A DNA stretch of 64,000 bases, from positions 1-64,000 of the forward strand of contig CAZVJW010000001.1 in NCBI GenBank assembly GCA_964627535.1, written 5' to 3'. The DNA is from UBA1447 sp964627535 (GTDB lineage Bacteria > Bacillota > Clostridia > Oscillospirales > Acutalibacteraceae). Shown here in pieces: positions 42,011 through 50,534 of this stretch; the stretch's first letter is position 1, and each line of letters starts with the position of its first letter. A program made the translations under genes and the position numbers. Under the pieces are notes generated by a model. The model had not been told where the DNA came from. It ran no database searches and worked only from the letters and a program-made list of their open reading frames with translations.

Positions 42011-43861
42011 TCATCGTAATGAGATGAAGAATATTATTATCATAACCACGGTACCCGCAAGCGACCAAATTAGATAAGCTGCATGGCTGTCGCTGTGAAC
42101 CTTCCTAATTCCTAATGAGATATGGTCAAGAATACGCACAATCAGAACATCATAAATCCAGCTGATACCGTCGTTTACCCACATTGAAAGTGCTGCGAAT
42201 CCCCTGACCGCATAACCACCGGCATGATATGGGTCGAAGTACTTTTTTTCAGCCATATTGTATATGCTGTGAAGCCCGGGAGCATAATGAAAATGATCCG
42301 CGGCTTTCAAACCGCTGCCGGTCTTTTTAGCCCCGTAGACATGATCCAGTGCTGCGAAAGCAAGCACAGCCATAGAGATAACTACAAGCACCCAGTTTGT
42401 CTTTGCGCCGATTGTTTCACCGGCTTGCACAACTGTGCCAAGCACAGGCTGAAGCAAATTGGTGATAACCCAAGATTTGCACAAACCGAATGTCAAACAA
42501 GCAGCGGCAAGAACAATCATAGGAATTAGCATCGGCCAGGGAGCTTCTTTAACCTTATCGATTCCCGCATTCTCCTTACCTAAGAAAGCCGCATGCCCGA
42601 GCTTTAGGAATGAAACGGCTGTAAAGAAAGCACCAATCAACGCAACAATAAAAAAGATCTTGCCGCTTTCAAGCGCGCCGTCAAAAATTAATTCTTTGGA
42701 GAAAAAGCCATTTGTAAGCGGGAATCCGGATATTGCCGCCGCTGCAACAATAAAGCATCCGAAAGTAACCGGCATTTTTTTGCCAAGCCCGCCGATCTTT
42801 TCTAGGTCTGTTGTTCCTGCCTGGCGTTCGACCGAACCGGCGGTAAAGAACAGGCAGCACTTATAGATAGCATTGTTTATCATGTGAAAAAGCCCGCCGA
42901 TGATGCCAATCGGAAGCGCAGTACCGATACCCAAAATCATATAACCAACCTGGCTGACGGCATGGTAAGACAAAAGACGTTTGAAGTCTTTTTGAATCAG
43001 CGCCATCATCACGGCAAAAAGTATGGTTATCGCACCGAGACTCATAAGAAGGTAACTCATAGCGGAACCAGGCTTAAAATCAAACAGATCAACGCATATC
43101 CGCGTTAAAAGATAAATACCAAGCAGTTTTTCAAGAGCGCCCGGCAGCAACGCCATAAACGGCATCGGAGCATTATCCGCAGCATCCGGAATCCATGTAT
43201 GGAAAGGCATTGATCCGGCTTTTGAAACAGCACCAATCATCATAAATATAAACGCGAATACTCCCCAGGATGTTAAAGGTAAATGCCGGGGATCCATCGC
43301 AAGCGATTTGGAAATATATGCATACATTCCTATACCAATCATCATGCAAAGGTCCGAAAGCCCTACAATTACGACAGCCTTAACGGATGTTTTATAAGCT
43401 TTTTCCCCACCGGTCATTATCATAGCAAACATAGTAACGAGGATACCTTCCCAGAAAAACAACATAAGAACAAGGTTGTTTGCCAAAACCGCTCCATTGA
43501 CAAGGGCAACGGTAAGAAGCAGAGAAGCGTAAAATTGTTTTGTATAAGGCTTTCCTTTTAAAAACACGGTTGAAAACATGACTACAAGAAAAGAAAGCAC
43601 AGCAACGCTGATGAGTATAAAACCGCTGAACTGATACAGTTTTAATGAAAAATCAATACCGTAACCGCATAAAGGTCTTTCAAAAACGGCATTTTTTCCA
43701 TAAATATAAATATTTGCGGCAAAGTTCACTATAACACCTGTTAAAACAGCGCCTTCTTTAACACTTTTTAAACGCGCCGGGGCAAGCAGCGTCATCACGG
43801 CAAAAAGAACAGGGATGAGAATAACTGCCGGCAAGAAATTCGAAACTTCAGCTATGCTCAT
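42011..43861 (-). CDS. NuoL-like antiporter subunit with C-terminal extension
   Basis: This 616-residue protein is NuoL-like. The TM5 glutamate lies in LFFWEGILVTMFAMIM, the TM7 lysine in GAVSKAGSMPFHTWIPDAADNAPMPFMALLPGALEK, and the histidine loop in LIQKDFKRLLSYHAVSQVGYMILG. The C-terminal 130 residues, with KKYFDPYHAGGYAVRG and WVNDGISWIYDVLIVRILDH, resemble the NuoL lateral-helix region. Overlap by four bases with the first gene indicates coupling. The extension makes it different from the lone MbhH-type antiporter subunit of Mbh. Confidence 0.9.
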   Translation of the reverse strand: MSIAEVSNFLPAVILIPVLFAVMTLLAPARLKSVKEGAVLTGVIVNFAANIYIYGKNAVFERPLCGYGIDFSLKLYQFSGFILISVAVLSFLVVMFSTVFLKGKPYTKQFYASLLLTVALVNGAVLANNLVLMLFFWEGILVTMFAMIMTGGEKAYKTSVKAVVIVGLSDLCMMIGIGMYAYISKSLAMDPRHLPLTSWGVFAFIFMMIGAVSKAGSMPFHTWIPDAADNAPMPFMALLPGALEKLLGIYLLTRICVDLFDFKPGSAMSYLLMSLGAITILFAVMMALIQKDFKRLLSYHAVSQVGYMILGIGTALPIGIIGGLFHMINNAIYKCCLFFTAGSVERQAGTTDLEKIGGLGKKMPVTFGCFIVAAAAISGFPLTNGFFSKELIFDGALESGKIFFIVALIGAFFTAVSFLKLGHAAFLGKENAGIDKVKEAPWPMLIPMIVLAAACLTFGLCKSWVITNLLQPVLGTVVQAGETIGAKTNWVLVVISMAVLAFAALDHVYGAKKTGSGLKAADHFHYAPGLHSIYNMAEKKYFDPYHAGGYAVRGFAALSMWVNDGISWIYDVLIVRILDHISLGIRKVHSDSHAAYLIWSLAGTVVMIIIFFISLR

Positions 43862-45291
43862 TTTATTATCACCGCCATTTGCTCAACAATTCTGTTTACA
43901 AAACCTGCCGGATAATAAATCAGGAGACCGCCGGCAAGGGACAATGCCGAAAGCAAAGCTACCGAAAATATCATTATCTTAGAACCTTCCCTGACATTTT
44001 CCATCTTAGGTTTGCCGAGGAATATGATTGTAAACGCTCTTAAAAGATAAATAACCGTCATTACCGCGCCTGCCAGAAACACAAGCGCTATCCAGGGATG
44101 CCCGGCGCTTACTGCCCCGCTGACAACCATATATTTACTGAAGAAACCGCCGAAAGGCGGAATTCCCATAACAGAAAACGCACAGATGAAGAAGCTCACC
44201 GCGGTTATGGGCATTGTTTTTACAAGACCGCCCATTTGTCTGATATCCTTTGTTTTGCAATTATGCTCGACAATGCCCGCACAAAGGAAAAGCCCGGCTT
44301 TTGCCAAGCTGTGCATCAGTATATACAACAATCCCCCGGCAACCGCGAGCTTGCTGCCGACGGAAAGTCCGAGGAAAATAAAACCGATTTGGCTTACAGT
44401 TGAATATGCTATAATCCGCTTCATATCATACTCGGCTATTGCAGCTCCTGCGGCAGCTAATGCACTGACTGCTGCGATAACAGGCACCGCGGTATGCCAG
44501 ACTTGACTGATCGTAAAGTTAACCAGAAACAGCCTGGCAAAAACATACACGCCAATTTTCACCAGCACGGCGGCATGCAGCAATGCTGTAACCGGTGAAG
44601 GCGCAATACCGGCGTCAGCAAGCCAGGAATGAAGCGGCAGCGTCGCCGATTTCGAAAGTATCCCGAATAAAATCAGAATCACAGCCGCATCCGCGATACT
44701 TTTACCTTTCAGCAACATGAGATCGGTTGTACCGTACTGCATATATATCATAATAAAACCGATAAGCATAATGACAGCGCCGGCGCCTGTAATAAGAAAA
44801 GCTTTATTAGCACGCCTTACATATTCTGTATTTCGGGAGAACCCGATTAAGCGCCAGCAGCAAATTGCCGCAATTTCCCAGAAAATATAAAGAAATATCA
44901 AATCAGTAGTGAGCACAATGCCCATCATAGAACCTATAAAAAGAACAACGAACATATAATACTCGTTTTGATGCTCGAAATGCGCCATATAACCGAAAGA
45001 ATAAATAACAATGATAATCCCTATGAAAGAGGATGTCATTGCCATAAAAACAGCAAGACCATCCGCAAGAAACCCGAAGCTGAGGCCAAGCGGAAGCGGA
45101 ATATTAAAATAATGCGGCGATGCGGAGATTGCCGCCGGCAATGCAGCGGCAAGCAGCAAAAACGGCACTGCCACCATGGCCAACGCAAGCATGTTCCTGA
45201 ATTTAGCTGAAATCTTTCCTGCGACGGGAAGAAGGAAAGCGCCGGCCAAAGGAACAAATATTATGAGCAGAAGAAGAGTTTCGCTTTTCAT
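43858..45291 (-). CDS. NuoM/MrpD-like antiporter subunit, first gene of the complex operon
   Basis: This 477-residue protein has about 14 hydrophobic segments. The TM5 glutamate lies in YIFWEIAAICCWRLIGFSRN, the TM7 lysine in GILSKSATLPLHSWLADAGIAPSPVTALLHAAVLVK, and the histidine loop in EYDMKRIIAYSTVSQIGFIFLG. It is the first gene of the eleven-gene complex and has a consensus promoter 266 bases upstream. The three antiporter genes sit at the operon head, before the J-K-A-B-C-D-H-I block. Confidence 0.9.
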   Translation of the reverse strand: MKSETLLLLIIFVPLAGAFLLPVAGKISAKFRNMLALAMVAVPFLLLAAALPAAISASPHYFNIPLPLGLSFGFLADGLAVFMAMTSSFIGIIIVIYSFGYMAHFEHQNEYYMFVVLFIGSMMGIVLTTDLIFLYIFWEIAAICCWRLIGFSRNTEYVRRANKAFLITGAGAVIMLIGFIMIYMQYGTTDLMLLKGKSIADAAVILILFGILSKSATLPLHSWLADAGIAPSPVTALLHAAVLVKIGVYVFARLFLVNFTISQVWHTAVPVIAAVSALAAAGAAIAEYDMKRIIAYSTVSQIGFIFLGLSVGSKLAVAGGLLYILMHSLAKAGLFLCAGIVEHNCKTKDIRQMGGLVKTMPITAVSFFICAFSVMGIPPFGGFFSKYMVVSGAVSAGHPWIALVFLAGAVMTVIYLLRAFTIIFLGKPKMENVREGSKIMIFSVALLSALSLAGGLLIYYPAGFVNRIVEQMAVIIK

Positions 45292-45550
45292 TTTTTATTC
45301 TCCAAAATAACTAATAATAAACAAAAAAATAATTCAACCAAAAGCTAAAACAATTCCATTAATATCTGCGGCGGAAAGGATTGGCTTTTCGTCGAAAAAA
45401 TACATTAATTAAATGCAACTCAGCGCAAGAATATAAGCGTCATTGCTCATTTTCTTGCACCAATTTTCAATATTTCCAATTATTAAATTGTCAAAAGCAT
45501 TTGCCGAAATTATTATTTAAAACATCCGTCTTGTTTGACGGCAACCAAAC
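45292..45550 (-). promoter_or_regulatory. Long 5' leader of the hydrogenase operon with hairpin
   Basis: The promoter at 45557-45585 implies a leader of about 258 bases on the minus strand. A hairpin at 45425-45458 pairs GCAAGAA with TTCTTGC and AUGAGC with GCUUAU. One of those pairs is G-U and exists only in the minus-strand RNA, because it is an A-C mismatch in the plus-strand transcript. No named riboswitch was recognised, and no small ORF with a good ribosome site was found in it. Confidence 0.5.
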
Positions 45551-45556
45551 GATTTC

Positions 45557-45585
45557 ATTATAGATACGAATAACAATTATGTCAA
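45557..45585 (-). promoter_or_regulatory. Perfect sigma-70-type promoter of the hydrogenase operon
   Basis: On the minus strand, TTGACA (45580-45585) and TATAAT (45557-45562) are both perfect and 17 bases apart. The predicted start lies near 45550, far upstream of the first gene. Confidence 0.8.
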
Positions 45586-45694
45586 TGGTTTATGATGGAA
45601 ATTGCCGTATAGCACAAAATATTTTATCAATTCATGCAATATTTTACATATTATTTAATCATAATTTTTTATAATTTATTATGAAACTTATCCC

Positions 45695-45723
45695 TTGAAT
45701 GTTTTAAAGTTTAAGCCTATAAT
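45695..45723 (+). promoter_or_regulatory. Promoter of hypAB
   Basis: TTGAAT (45695-45700) and TATAAT (45718-45723) are 17 bases apart, giving a start near 45730 and a leader of about 100 bases. It diverges from the hydrogenase-operon promoter, with about 110 bases between the two. Confidence 0.75.
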
Positions 45724-45831
45724 AGTTGAAAAATATGCTGCTATTGTGCTTTCGCATGCTCTGCAGTACATTCCGATTTCGGGGTAATATCGGGGACAGC
45801 AACGGTTTATCTAAGGAAGGTCACTAACATT

Positions 45832-46179
45832 ATGCATGAATATTCGCTGACAAAACAAATTGTCAAAATAGTCAACAACACCGCCCTCAACAATGATGCC
45901 GGTAAAGTTAACTCGGTGCGGCTGGTTATCGGCGAAAGCTCGGGTATTATACCAGATTCCGTTCAGTTGTATTTTGATATGATCGCGCAGGGAACACCGG
46001 CCGAAGGCGCGCAATTAGTTATCAGTTGCATAGCTTCCCAGATGCATTGCCCGAATTGCGATAAGAATTTTATCAGGCCACGCTTTTCGTTTGAGTGCCC
46101 CGACTGCGGCACGCTTGGCAACCCGACAGATATCGGCAATGAGTTTTATGTGGAAAGCGTTGAGCTTGAAATACAGTAA
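45832..46179 (+). CDS. hypA: Nickel insertion protein HypA
   Basis: This 115-residue protein is HypA, which delivers nickel to the hydrogenase. It starts MHEYSLTKQ, where the usual form is MHELSL, keeping the nickel-binding histidine at position 2. The zinc site is CPNCDK ... CPDCG. It precedes hypB by 32 bases on the plus strand and diverges from the hydrogenase operon. AAGGAAGG lies about 10 bases before the ATG. Confidence 0.94.
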   Translation: MHEYSLTKQIVKIVNNTALNNDAGKVNSVRLVIGESSGIIPDSVQLYFDMIAQGTPAEGAQLVISCIASQMHCPNCDKNFIRPRFSFECPDCGTLGNPTDIGNEFYVESVELEIQ

Positions 46180-46211
46180 ATAAATGTTTAAAAAGAAAGG
46201 GATCCTACAAA

Positions 46212-46859
46212 ATGGCAAATAAAGATATTCAGGTTATGGAAAACATCTATAACGAAAACGATAGGATTGCAGACAGCATACAAAAAGATCTTTCCTTACG
46301 GGGAATATACGCAATCAATGTGATGGGCGCGCCCGGAGCCGGCAAAACATCCTGCCTGATAAATATTATCAAGGGTTTGGACGGGATTAAATCATATGTC
46401 ATCGAGGGAGATATTGAATCCAATATTGATACCGTTAAACTAAATGAAATCGGCATACAAACGATTCAGATTAACACCGGGGGCGAATGCCATTTAGACG
46501 GAACTTTAATAAAAAACACCCTTGAGAAAGTAAATTTCGATAAAGCAGGAATACTTTTCATCGAAAATATCGGGAACCTTGTCTGCCCGGCCGAGTTCAG
46601 CATCGGCGAAAACATTAAGATACTCATTTCGACCGTGACCGAGGGTGACGACAAACCATACAAATATCCTTTAGCTTTTGAAAAAGCAGCCATTATTATA
46701 CTTAATAAAACCGATTTGCTGCCTTTTGTTGATTTTGATTTTGATTATTTTTCCAAAGGAATCAGAGCGTTGAATTCTAATGCGCCTATTTTTCCGGTGT
46801 CATCAAAAACAGGTGAAGGGTTCAATGAAGTCTGCGCTTGGATAAGAACTCTAATTTAA
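46212..46859 (+). CDS. hypB: Nickel-dependent GTPase HypB
   Basis: This 215-residue protein is HypB, the GTPase that helps HypA insert nickel. The P-loop is MGAPGAGKTSCL near 37-48. The metal site CHLDGT is visible after the switch I region, and NKTDLLP is the G4 motif. It lacks the N-terminal histidine-rich stretch and the CxxCGC motif seen in some HypB proteins, so it has no nickel-storage function. It is followed by a long bidirectional hairpin. Confidence 0.94.
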   Translation: MANKDIQVMENIYNENDRIADSIQKDLSLRGIYAINVMGAPGAGKTSCLINIIKGLDGIKSYVIEGDIESNIDTVKLNEIGIQTIQINTGGECHLDGTLIKNTLEKVNFDKAGILFIENIGNLVCPAEFSIGENIKILISTVTEGDDKPYKYPLAFEKAAIIILNKTDLLPFVDFDFDYFSKGIRALNSNAPIFPVSSKTGEGFNEVCAWIRTLI

Positions 46860-46922
46860 ATATTTACCACTTTCATAATCATTTCTTATTTGCTAAAATT
46901 TATTGCTTAAATATATAAAATT

Positions 46923-46965
46923 ACAAGCACTTAATTTCAGTTTTCGCTGAATATTAAGTGCTTGT
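46923..46965. terminator. Bidirectional terminator between hypB and the ArsB/NhaD-type gene
   Basis: ACAAGCACTTAAT (923-935) pairs with ATTAAGTGCTTGT (953-965), and an inner TTCAG/CTGAA stem extends the helix. It lies between convergent genes and can stop both transcripts. Confidence 0.8.
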
Positions 46966-47007
46966 TAACATTTTAAATGGTCTGAAATTCTACCAAAAAT
47001 CTAAATA

Positions 47008-48324
47008 TTAACCGAAGAAAGGCATACCCGCTGGCTTGAAGATAAGCCAAACCATAATATAGCCGACCAGCACAGCGGAAAGGGTGAACGGTACGCTTAT
47101 TCTCATAAACTGGCCGACGCTGACCTCGTGTCCTTCTTTGCGCAAAATACCAAGTCCAGCGATATTTGCGGAAGCGCCGATCGGGGTAAGATTGCCTCCA
47201 AGTGTCGCACCAACGACAAGGCCGAAGTAAAGCACAAAACGGGTGTTTTCCGGCATGCCGGGTGATGCGGCAATAGCTGTTGCAACCGGGAGCATCGTCA
47301 TTACATAAGGAATGTTATCGATAACAGCCGAGAGCGCTACGGAAATCCAAGTCATAATTGTAAAGATAATGAAGATATTGCCTCCGCTGATATTTTGAAT
47401 TATCTCACTGATTTTTTGAATAATGCCTACTTCCTCAACCCCGCCGATAATAACGAACAAACCGAAGAGAAGAAGAAGTGTAAATGCGTCAAGTTCCATA
47501 ATTATCGTTTTTATGCTGATACTTTTAACAAGGTTTCTGATTAAACCAAACAAAAACAAGCCGACACAGATGATACCGTTAATCGGAATACTATCTCTTA
47601 CCGCGTCCGGAATCGGTAGGAATGAAGCAATAATTAAAAGAAGAATTGTGCCAAGCAGAAGGTATGTCGGGACATAATCGGTTACTTTTGTTTTTTCTTC
47701 CATGCGAATCGTCTGTTTATCTTTTCGAAAAAGGAACAAAAGAACAAGGCCGGAGACTATAGCTGCAACCTGGCAAATCCAGAAAAGGCTGAACTTTCCC
47801 TGGAAAAAAAAGAATTCGGCAAAATTCATGTCTGCTTCCGCGCCGAGCAGGATTGATGTGGTGTCGCCAACAAGCGTGGCGGCACCTTGAAGATTCGAGG
47901 AGATGGCGATTGCAATAATCATATTCACAGGTGAAATCTGCAGTTTTCTGGCTACCGTTACAGCGACGGGCGCAACCATAAGTACCGTTGCGACATTGTC
48001 CACAAACGCGGAAATAAGCCCGGCAAAAAGTGCCAGGGCAACTGTCGCCCACTTCACATTCGGCATTCTGTCTATTATATTGTCCGCTAAAAGCGCCGGC
48101 ATTTTAGATTCGATGAACAATGCCACAACACCCATGGTGCCGAGAATCATCATTAAAACATTCCAGTTTGGGATCCAATCTACCGTAAAAATCTTTTCAA
48201 CAGACATCATACGGGTAAGAACGAATATCAGAGCGGTACCGAGCGCTATATACGCCCTGTATTTCGGAAATACAAGCAGTAAAGCGTAAGTTATCAGGAA
48301 AAGGACAAGCGCGAAAATCATCAT
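47008..48324 (-). CDS. ArsB/NhaD (SLC13-like) membrane permease
   Basis: This 438-residue protein has about twelve hydrophobic segments and belongs to the ArsB/NhaD ion transporter superfamily. The first half has the DNVATVLMVAPVAVTVARK block and the second half the DNIPYVMTMLPVATAIA block with the duplicated DN motif, plus GATLGGNLTPIGASANIAG, typical of this group. Such proteins export arsenite or exchange Na+ for H+. It is not in the ars operon. The ATG at 48324 has GAGG 8 bases upstream. The sequence does not decide between anion and Na+ transport. Confidence 0.85.
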   Translation of the reverse strand: MMIFALVLFLITYALLLVFPKYRAYIALGTALIFVLTRMMSVEKIFTVDWIPNWNVLMMILGTMGVVALFIESKMPALLADNIIDRMPNVKWATVALALFAGLISAFVDNVATVLMVAPVAVTVARKLQISPVNMIIAIAISSNLQGAATLVGDTTSILLGAEADMNFAEFFFFQGKFSLFWICQVAAIVSGLVLLFLFRKDKQTIRMEEKTKVTDYVPTYLLLGTILLLIIASFLPIPDAVRDSIPINGIICVGLFLFGLIRNLVKSISIKTIIMELDAFTLLLLFGLFVIIGGVEEVGIIQKISEIIQNISGGNIFIIFTIMTWISVALSAVIDNIPYVMTMLPVATAIAASPGMPENTRFVLYFGLVVGATLGGNLTPIGASANIAGLGILRKEGHEVSVGQFMRISVPFTLSAVLVGYIMVWLIFKPAGMPFFG

Positions 48325-48365
48325 ATAACATACCTCACAAAGATTATTATTGACACACAAAAAGT

Positions 48366-48403
48366 ATTATAACAACATCACCTTGCAAATGCAAGGCGAT
48401 GTT
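48366..48403 (-). promoter_or_regulatory. Promoter with overlapping inverted repeat for the ArsB/NhaD-type gene
   Basis: On the minus strand, TATAAT (48366-48371) and TTGCAT (48389-48394) are 17 bases apart. A 30-base inverted repeat (AACATC ... GATGTT, with one A-C mismatch, 48374-48403) covers the -35 element and most of the spacer. It may be an operator, or a hairpin ending the upstream ATPase transcript. Confidence 0.55.
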
Positions 48404-48502
48404 ATTGATTTAATTTATATTTCGACTAAACTATTTGAATGTATCTTTCATGTAATAAACAGCATTTTAATATGCAAGCCTAAGCACATCCAAAACATCA
48501 TT

Positions 48503-49153
48503 TTAAGTGTAATTGTGCGCTTTCGCGAGCATCATATCCTTGACCTTCATAAGCCGTGTTGTTGTACTCCGCTCGTTTTCGTCAAGTTTCATTGTTATAA
48601 ACCTTATTGTATCTTCATACTGAGGAATCATCACATGTTCCAGGGCGTTAACCCTGCGGCGTGTTTTTTCAATTTCGGCCGCCATCATCTGGCAGGACTT
48701 TTCAACCTCGGCAAGGCGGAACATGTCCGGCATAATATCGGACAAAGACTTGACTGCGATATCCAAATCGCTTGAGGTGAAAGCAAAACCGTATGAATAA
48801 ATATCGTTTTCATCAGCTGTTTTCAGTTTTGTCTTGAATTTCGGTATCATGACGCTCATAACATTTTCTTCTGTGATCTCAATGCTCATTTCCTGCGTGG
48901 GCAGCATAAGAGCAACATCAAGGCTTTTGTCACTCATCACGGAGCGGGCAATTGCCATATGCGTGTTTGCCTGCATAATACCCGCTTCAACGCGGCGGCG
49001 AAGCTGCTTGTTTTCGCGCACAAGCTCAAGGAAACGGCGCATGAGTTCATCGCGCTTATCCTTTAGAAGCTTATGGCCGCGGCGCGCGGTTAGCAGTTTG
49101 CGTTTTAAATTTGTCAGTTCCATGCGGGTCGGGTTGATATTCATTACCGCCAT
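48503..49153 (-). CDS. atpD: V-type ATP synthase subunit D
   Basis: This 216-residue protein is the central rotor stalk subunit D. The N-terminal NINPTRMELTNLKRKLLTARRGHKLLKDKRDELMRRF helix and the matching C-terminal coiled coil are typical. It is the last gene of the ATPase operon. The chosen ATG at 49153 leaves 7 bases from the subunit B stop; an in-frame start at 49198 lies within subunit B. The ribosome site is weak, which fits translational coupling. Confidence 0.92.
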   Translation of the reverse strand: MAVMNINPTRMELTNLKRKLLTARRGHKLLKDKRDELMRRFLELVRENKQLRRRVEAGIMQANTHMAIARSVMSDKSLDVALMLPTQEMSIEITEENVMSVMIPKFKTKLKTADENDIYSYGFAFTSSDLDIAVKSLSDIMPDMFRLAEVEKSCQMMAAEIEKTRRRVNALEHVMIPQYEDTIRFITMKLDENERSTTTRLMKVKDMMLAKAHNYT

Positions 49154-49160
49154 GATACCA

Positions 49161-50534
49161 TCACACTTTTCCGTAATATTCGTCAAGAAGATTGTCACTT
49201 ATTCTCTTAAGCTCGCTTCTCGGCAGAATCTTAAGCAGTTTCCAACCTAAATCCAGTGTTTCTTCAATACTTCTGTTTAAAGCAAATCCCTGCGAAACAT
49301 ATTCTTTTTCAAACTCATCTGAGAATCGGGCATAAATTTTATCCATATCTGTCAGCGCTGCTTCGCCCAGTATAACCATTAGTTCCTTGGCGTCCTTGCC
49401 TCTGGCGTATGCGGAGAAGAGCTGGTTCATCGTGTTGGAATGGTCTTTTCTGGTTTTCCCCTCGCCGATACCTTTGTCTTTCAAACGGGAAAGCGACGGA
49501 AGAACATCTATTGGAGGGGTTACCGCTTTGCGAAAAAGCTCGCGGCTCAGGATAATCTGCCCTTCCGTGATATAACCGGTCAGGTCCGGGATCGGGTGAG
49601 TTTTATCATCCTCGGGCATGGAGAGAATCGGAATCATAGTAATGCTCCCCTCTTTGCCTTTTTGTCTGCCCGCGCGTTCATAGATTGAAGCAAGGTCCGT
49701 ATACATATAACCGGGATAGCCTCTGCGACCGGGCACTTCCTTCCTAGCGGCGGAAACCTCACGAAGTGCATCGGCATAGTTGGTTATGTCCGTCATAATA
49801 ACAAGAACATGCATACCTTTATCAAAGGCCAGGTATTCCGCTGCCGTCAAAGCCATCCTTGGGGTAGCGATTCGCTCAATCGCCGGGTCGTCCGCAAGGT
49901 TTGAAAACATGACGGTTCTGTGGATTGCGCCGGTGCTGCGGAAACTTTCGACGAAAAAGTTTGACTCTTCAAAGGTTATTCCGATTGCCGCAAAGACAAC
50001 CGCGAATTGCTCGTTTGTTCCCAAAACCTTTGCCTGGCGCGCGATTTGCGCGGCAAGCTGAGCGTGTGGAAGGCCGGAACCCGAGAATATCGGAAGTTTT
50101 TGCCCTCTGACAAGCGTATTAAGTCCATCAATGGCAGAAACGCCGGTTTGAATGAACTCGTCCGGATAGTTGCGGGCTGAGGGATTCATCGGATTACCAT
50201 TAATATCCATGCGTTTTTCCGGTATAATTTCAGGGCCGTTATCTATCGGTCGGCCAAGCCCGTCAAAAACTCTGCCAAGCATATCGGTTGAAACGCCGAG
50301 CTCCATCTGCCTGCCTAAAAAGCGTACTTTGCTGTTGGAAAGGTTGATGCCCGTTGAGCTTTCAAAAAGCTGGACAAGGATATTCGTTCCGTCTATTTCA
50401 AGCACACGGCAACGGCGCTTATCGCCGTTTGCAAGCTCAATTTCGCCAAGTTCGTTGAATTTTACATCTTCAACTTCTCTTACCAGCATCAATGGTCCTG
50501 ATACTTCTTGAATGGTTCTGTATTCTTTAGGCAT
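49161..50534 (-). CDS. atpB: V-type ATP synthase subunit B
   Basis: This 457-residue protein is the non-catalytic B subunit. It has the F1-beta-barrel start YRTIQEVSGPLMLVREVE, the SGSGLPHAQLAAQIARQAK block in place of a P-loop, and LPSLSRLKDKGIGEGKTRKDH near the C-terminus. The ATG at 50534 has AAGGAG about 8 bases upstream and overlaps the subunit A end by 8 bases. It pairs with subunit A to form the A3B3 head. Confidence 0.94.
   Translation of the reverse strand: MPKEYRTIQEVSGPLMLVREVEDVKFNELGEIELANGDKRRCRVLEIDGTNILVQLFESSTGINLSNSKVRFLGRQMELGVSTDMLGRVFDGLGRPIDNGPEIIPEKRMDINGNPMNPSARNYPDEFIQTGVSAIDGLNTLVRGQKLPIFSGSGLPHAQLAAQIARQAKVLGTNEQFAVVFAAIGITFEESNFFVESFRSTGAIHRTVMFSNLADDPAIERIATPRMALTAAEYLAFDKGMHVLVIMTDITNYADALREVSAARKEVPGRRGYPGYMYTDLASIYERAGRQKGKEGSITMIPILSMPEDDKTHPIPDLTGYITEGQIILSRELFRKAVTPPIDVLPSLSRLKDKGIGEGKTRKDHSNTMNQLFSAYARGKDAKELMVILGEAALTDMDKIYARFSDEFEKEYVSQGFALNRSIEETLDLGWKLLKILPRSELKRISDNLLDEYYGKV

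Noticed and set aside
35415..45291. Calling the operon a standard NADH dehydrogenase (complex I)
   Set aside because: NuoE, F and G are absent and the large subunit keeps all four NiFe cysteines and a protease site, which NuoD lacks.
45381..45563. Plus-strand 60-codon ORF in the only gene-free stretch over 300 bases
   Set aside because: No ribosome site, no family resemblance and low-complexity AT-rich composition. It overlaps the minus-strand leader and promoter.
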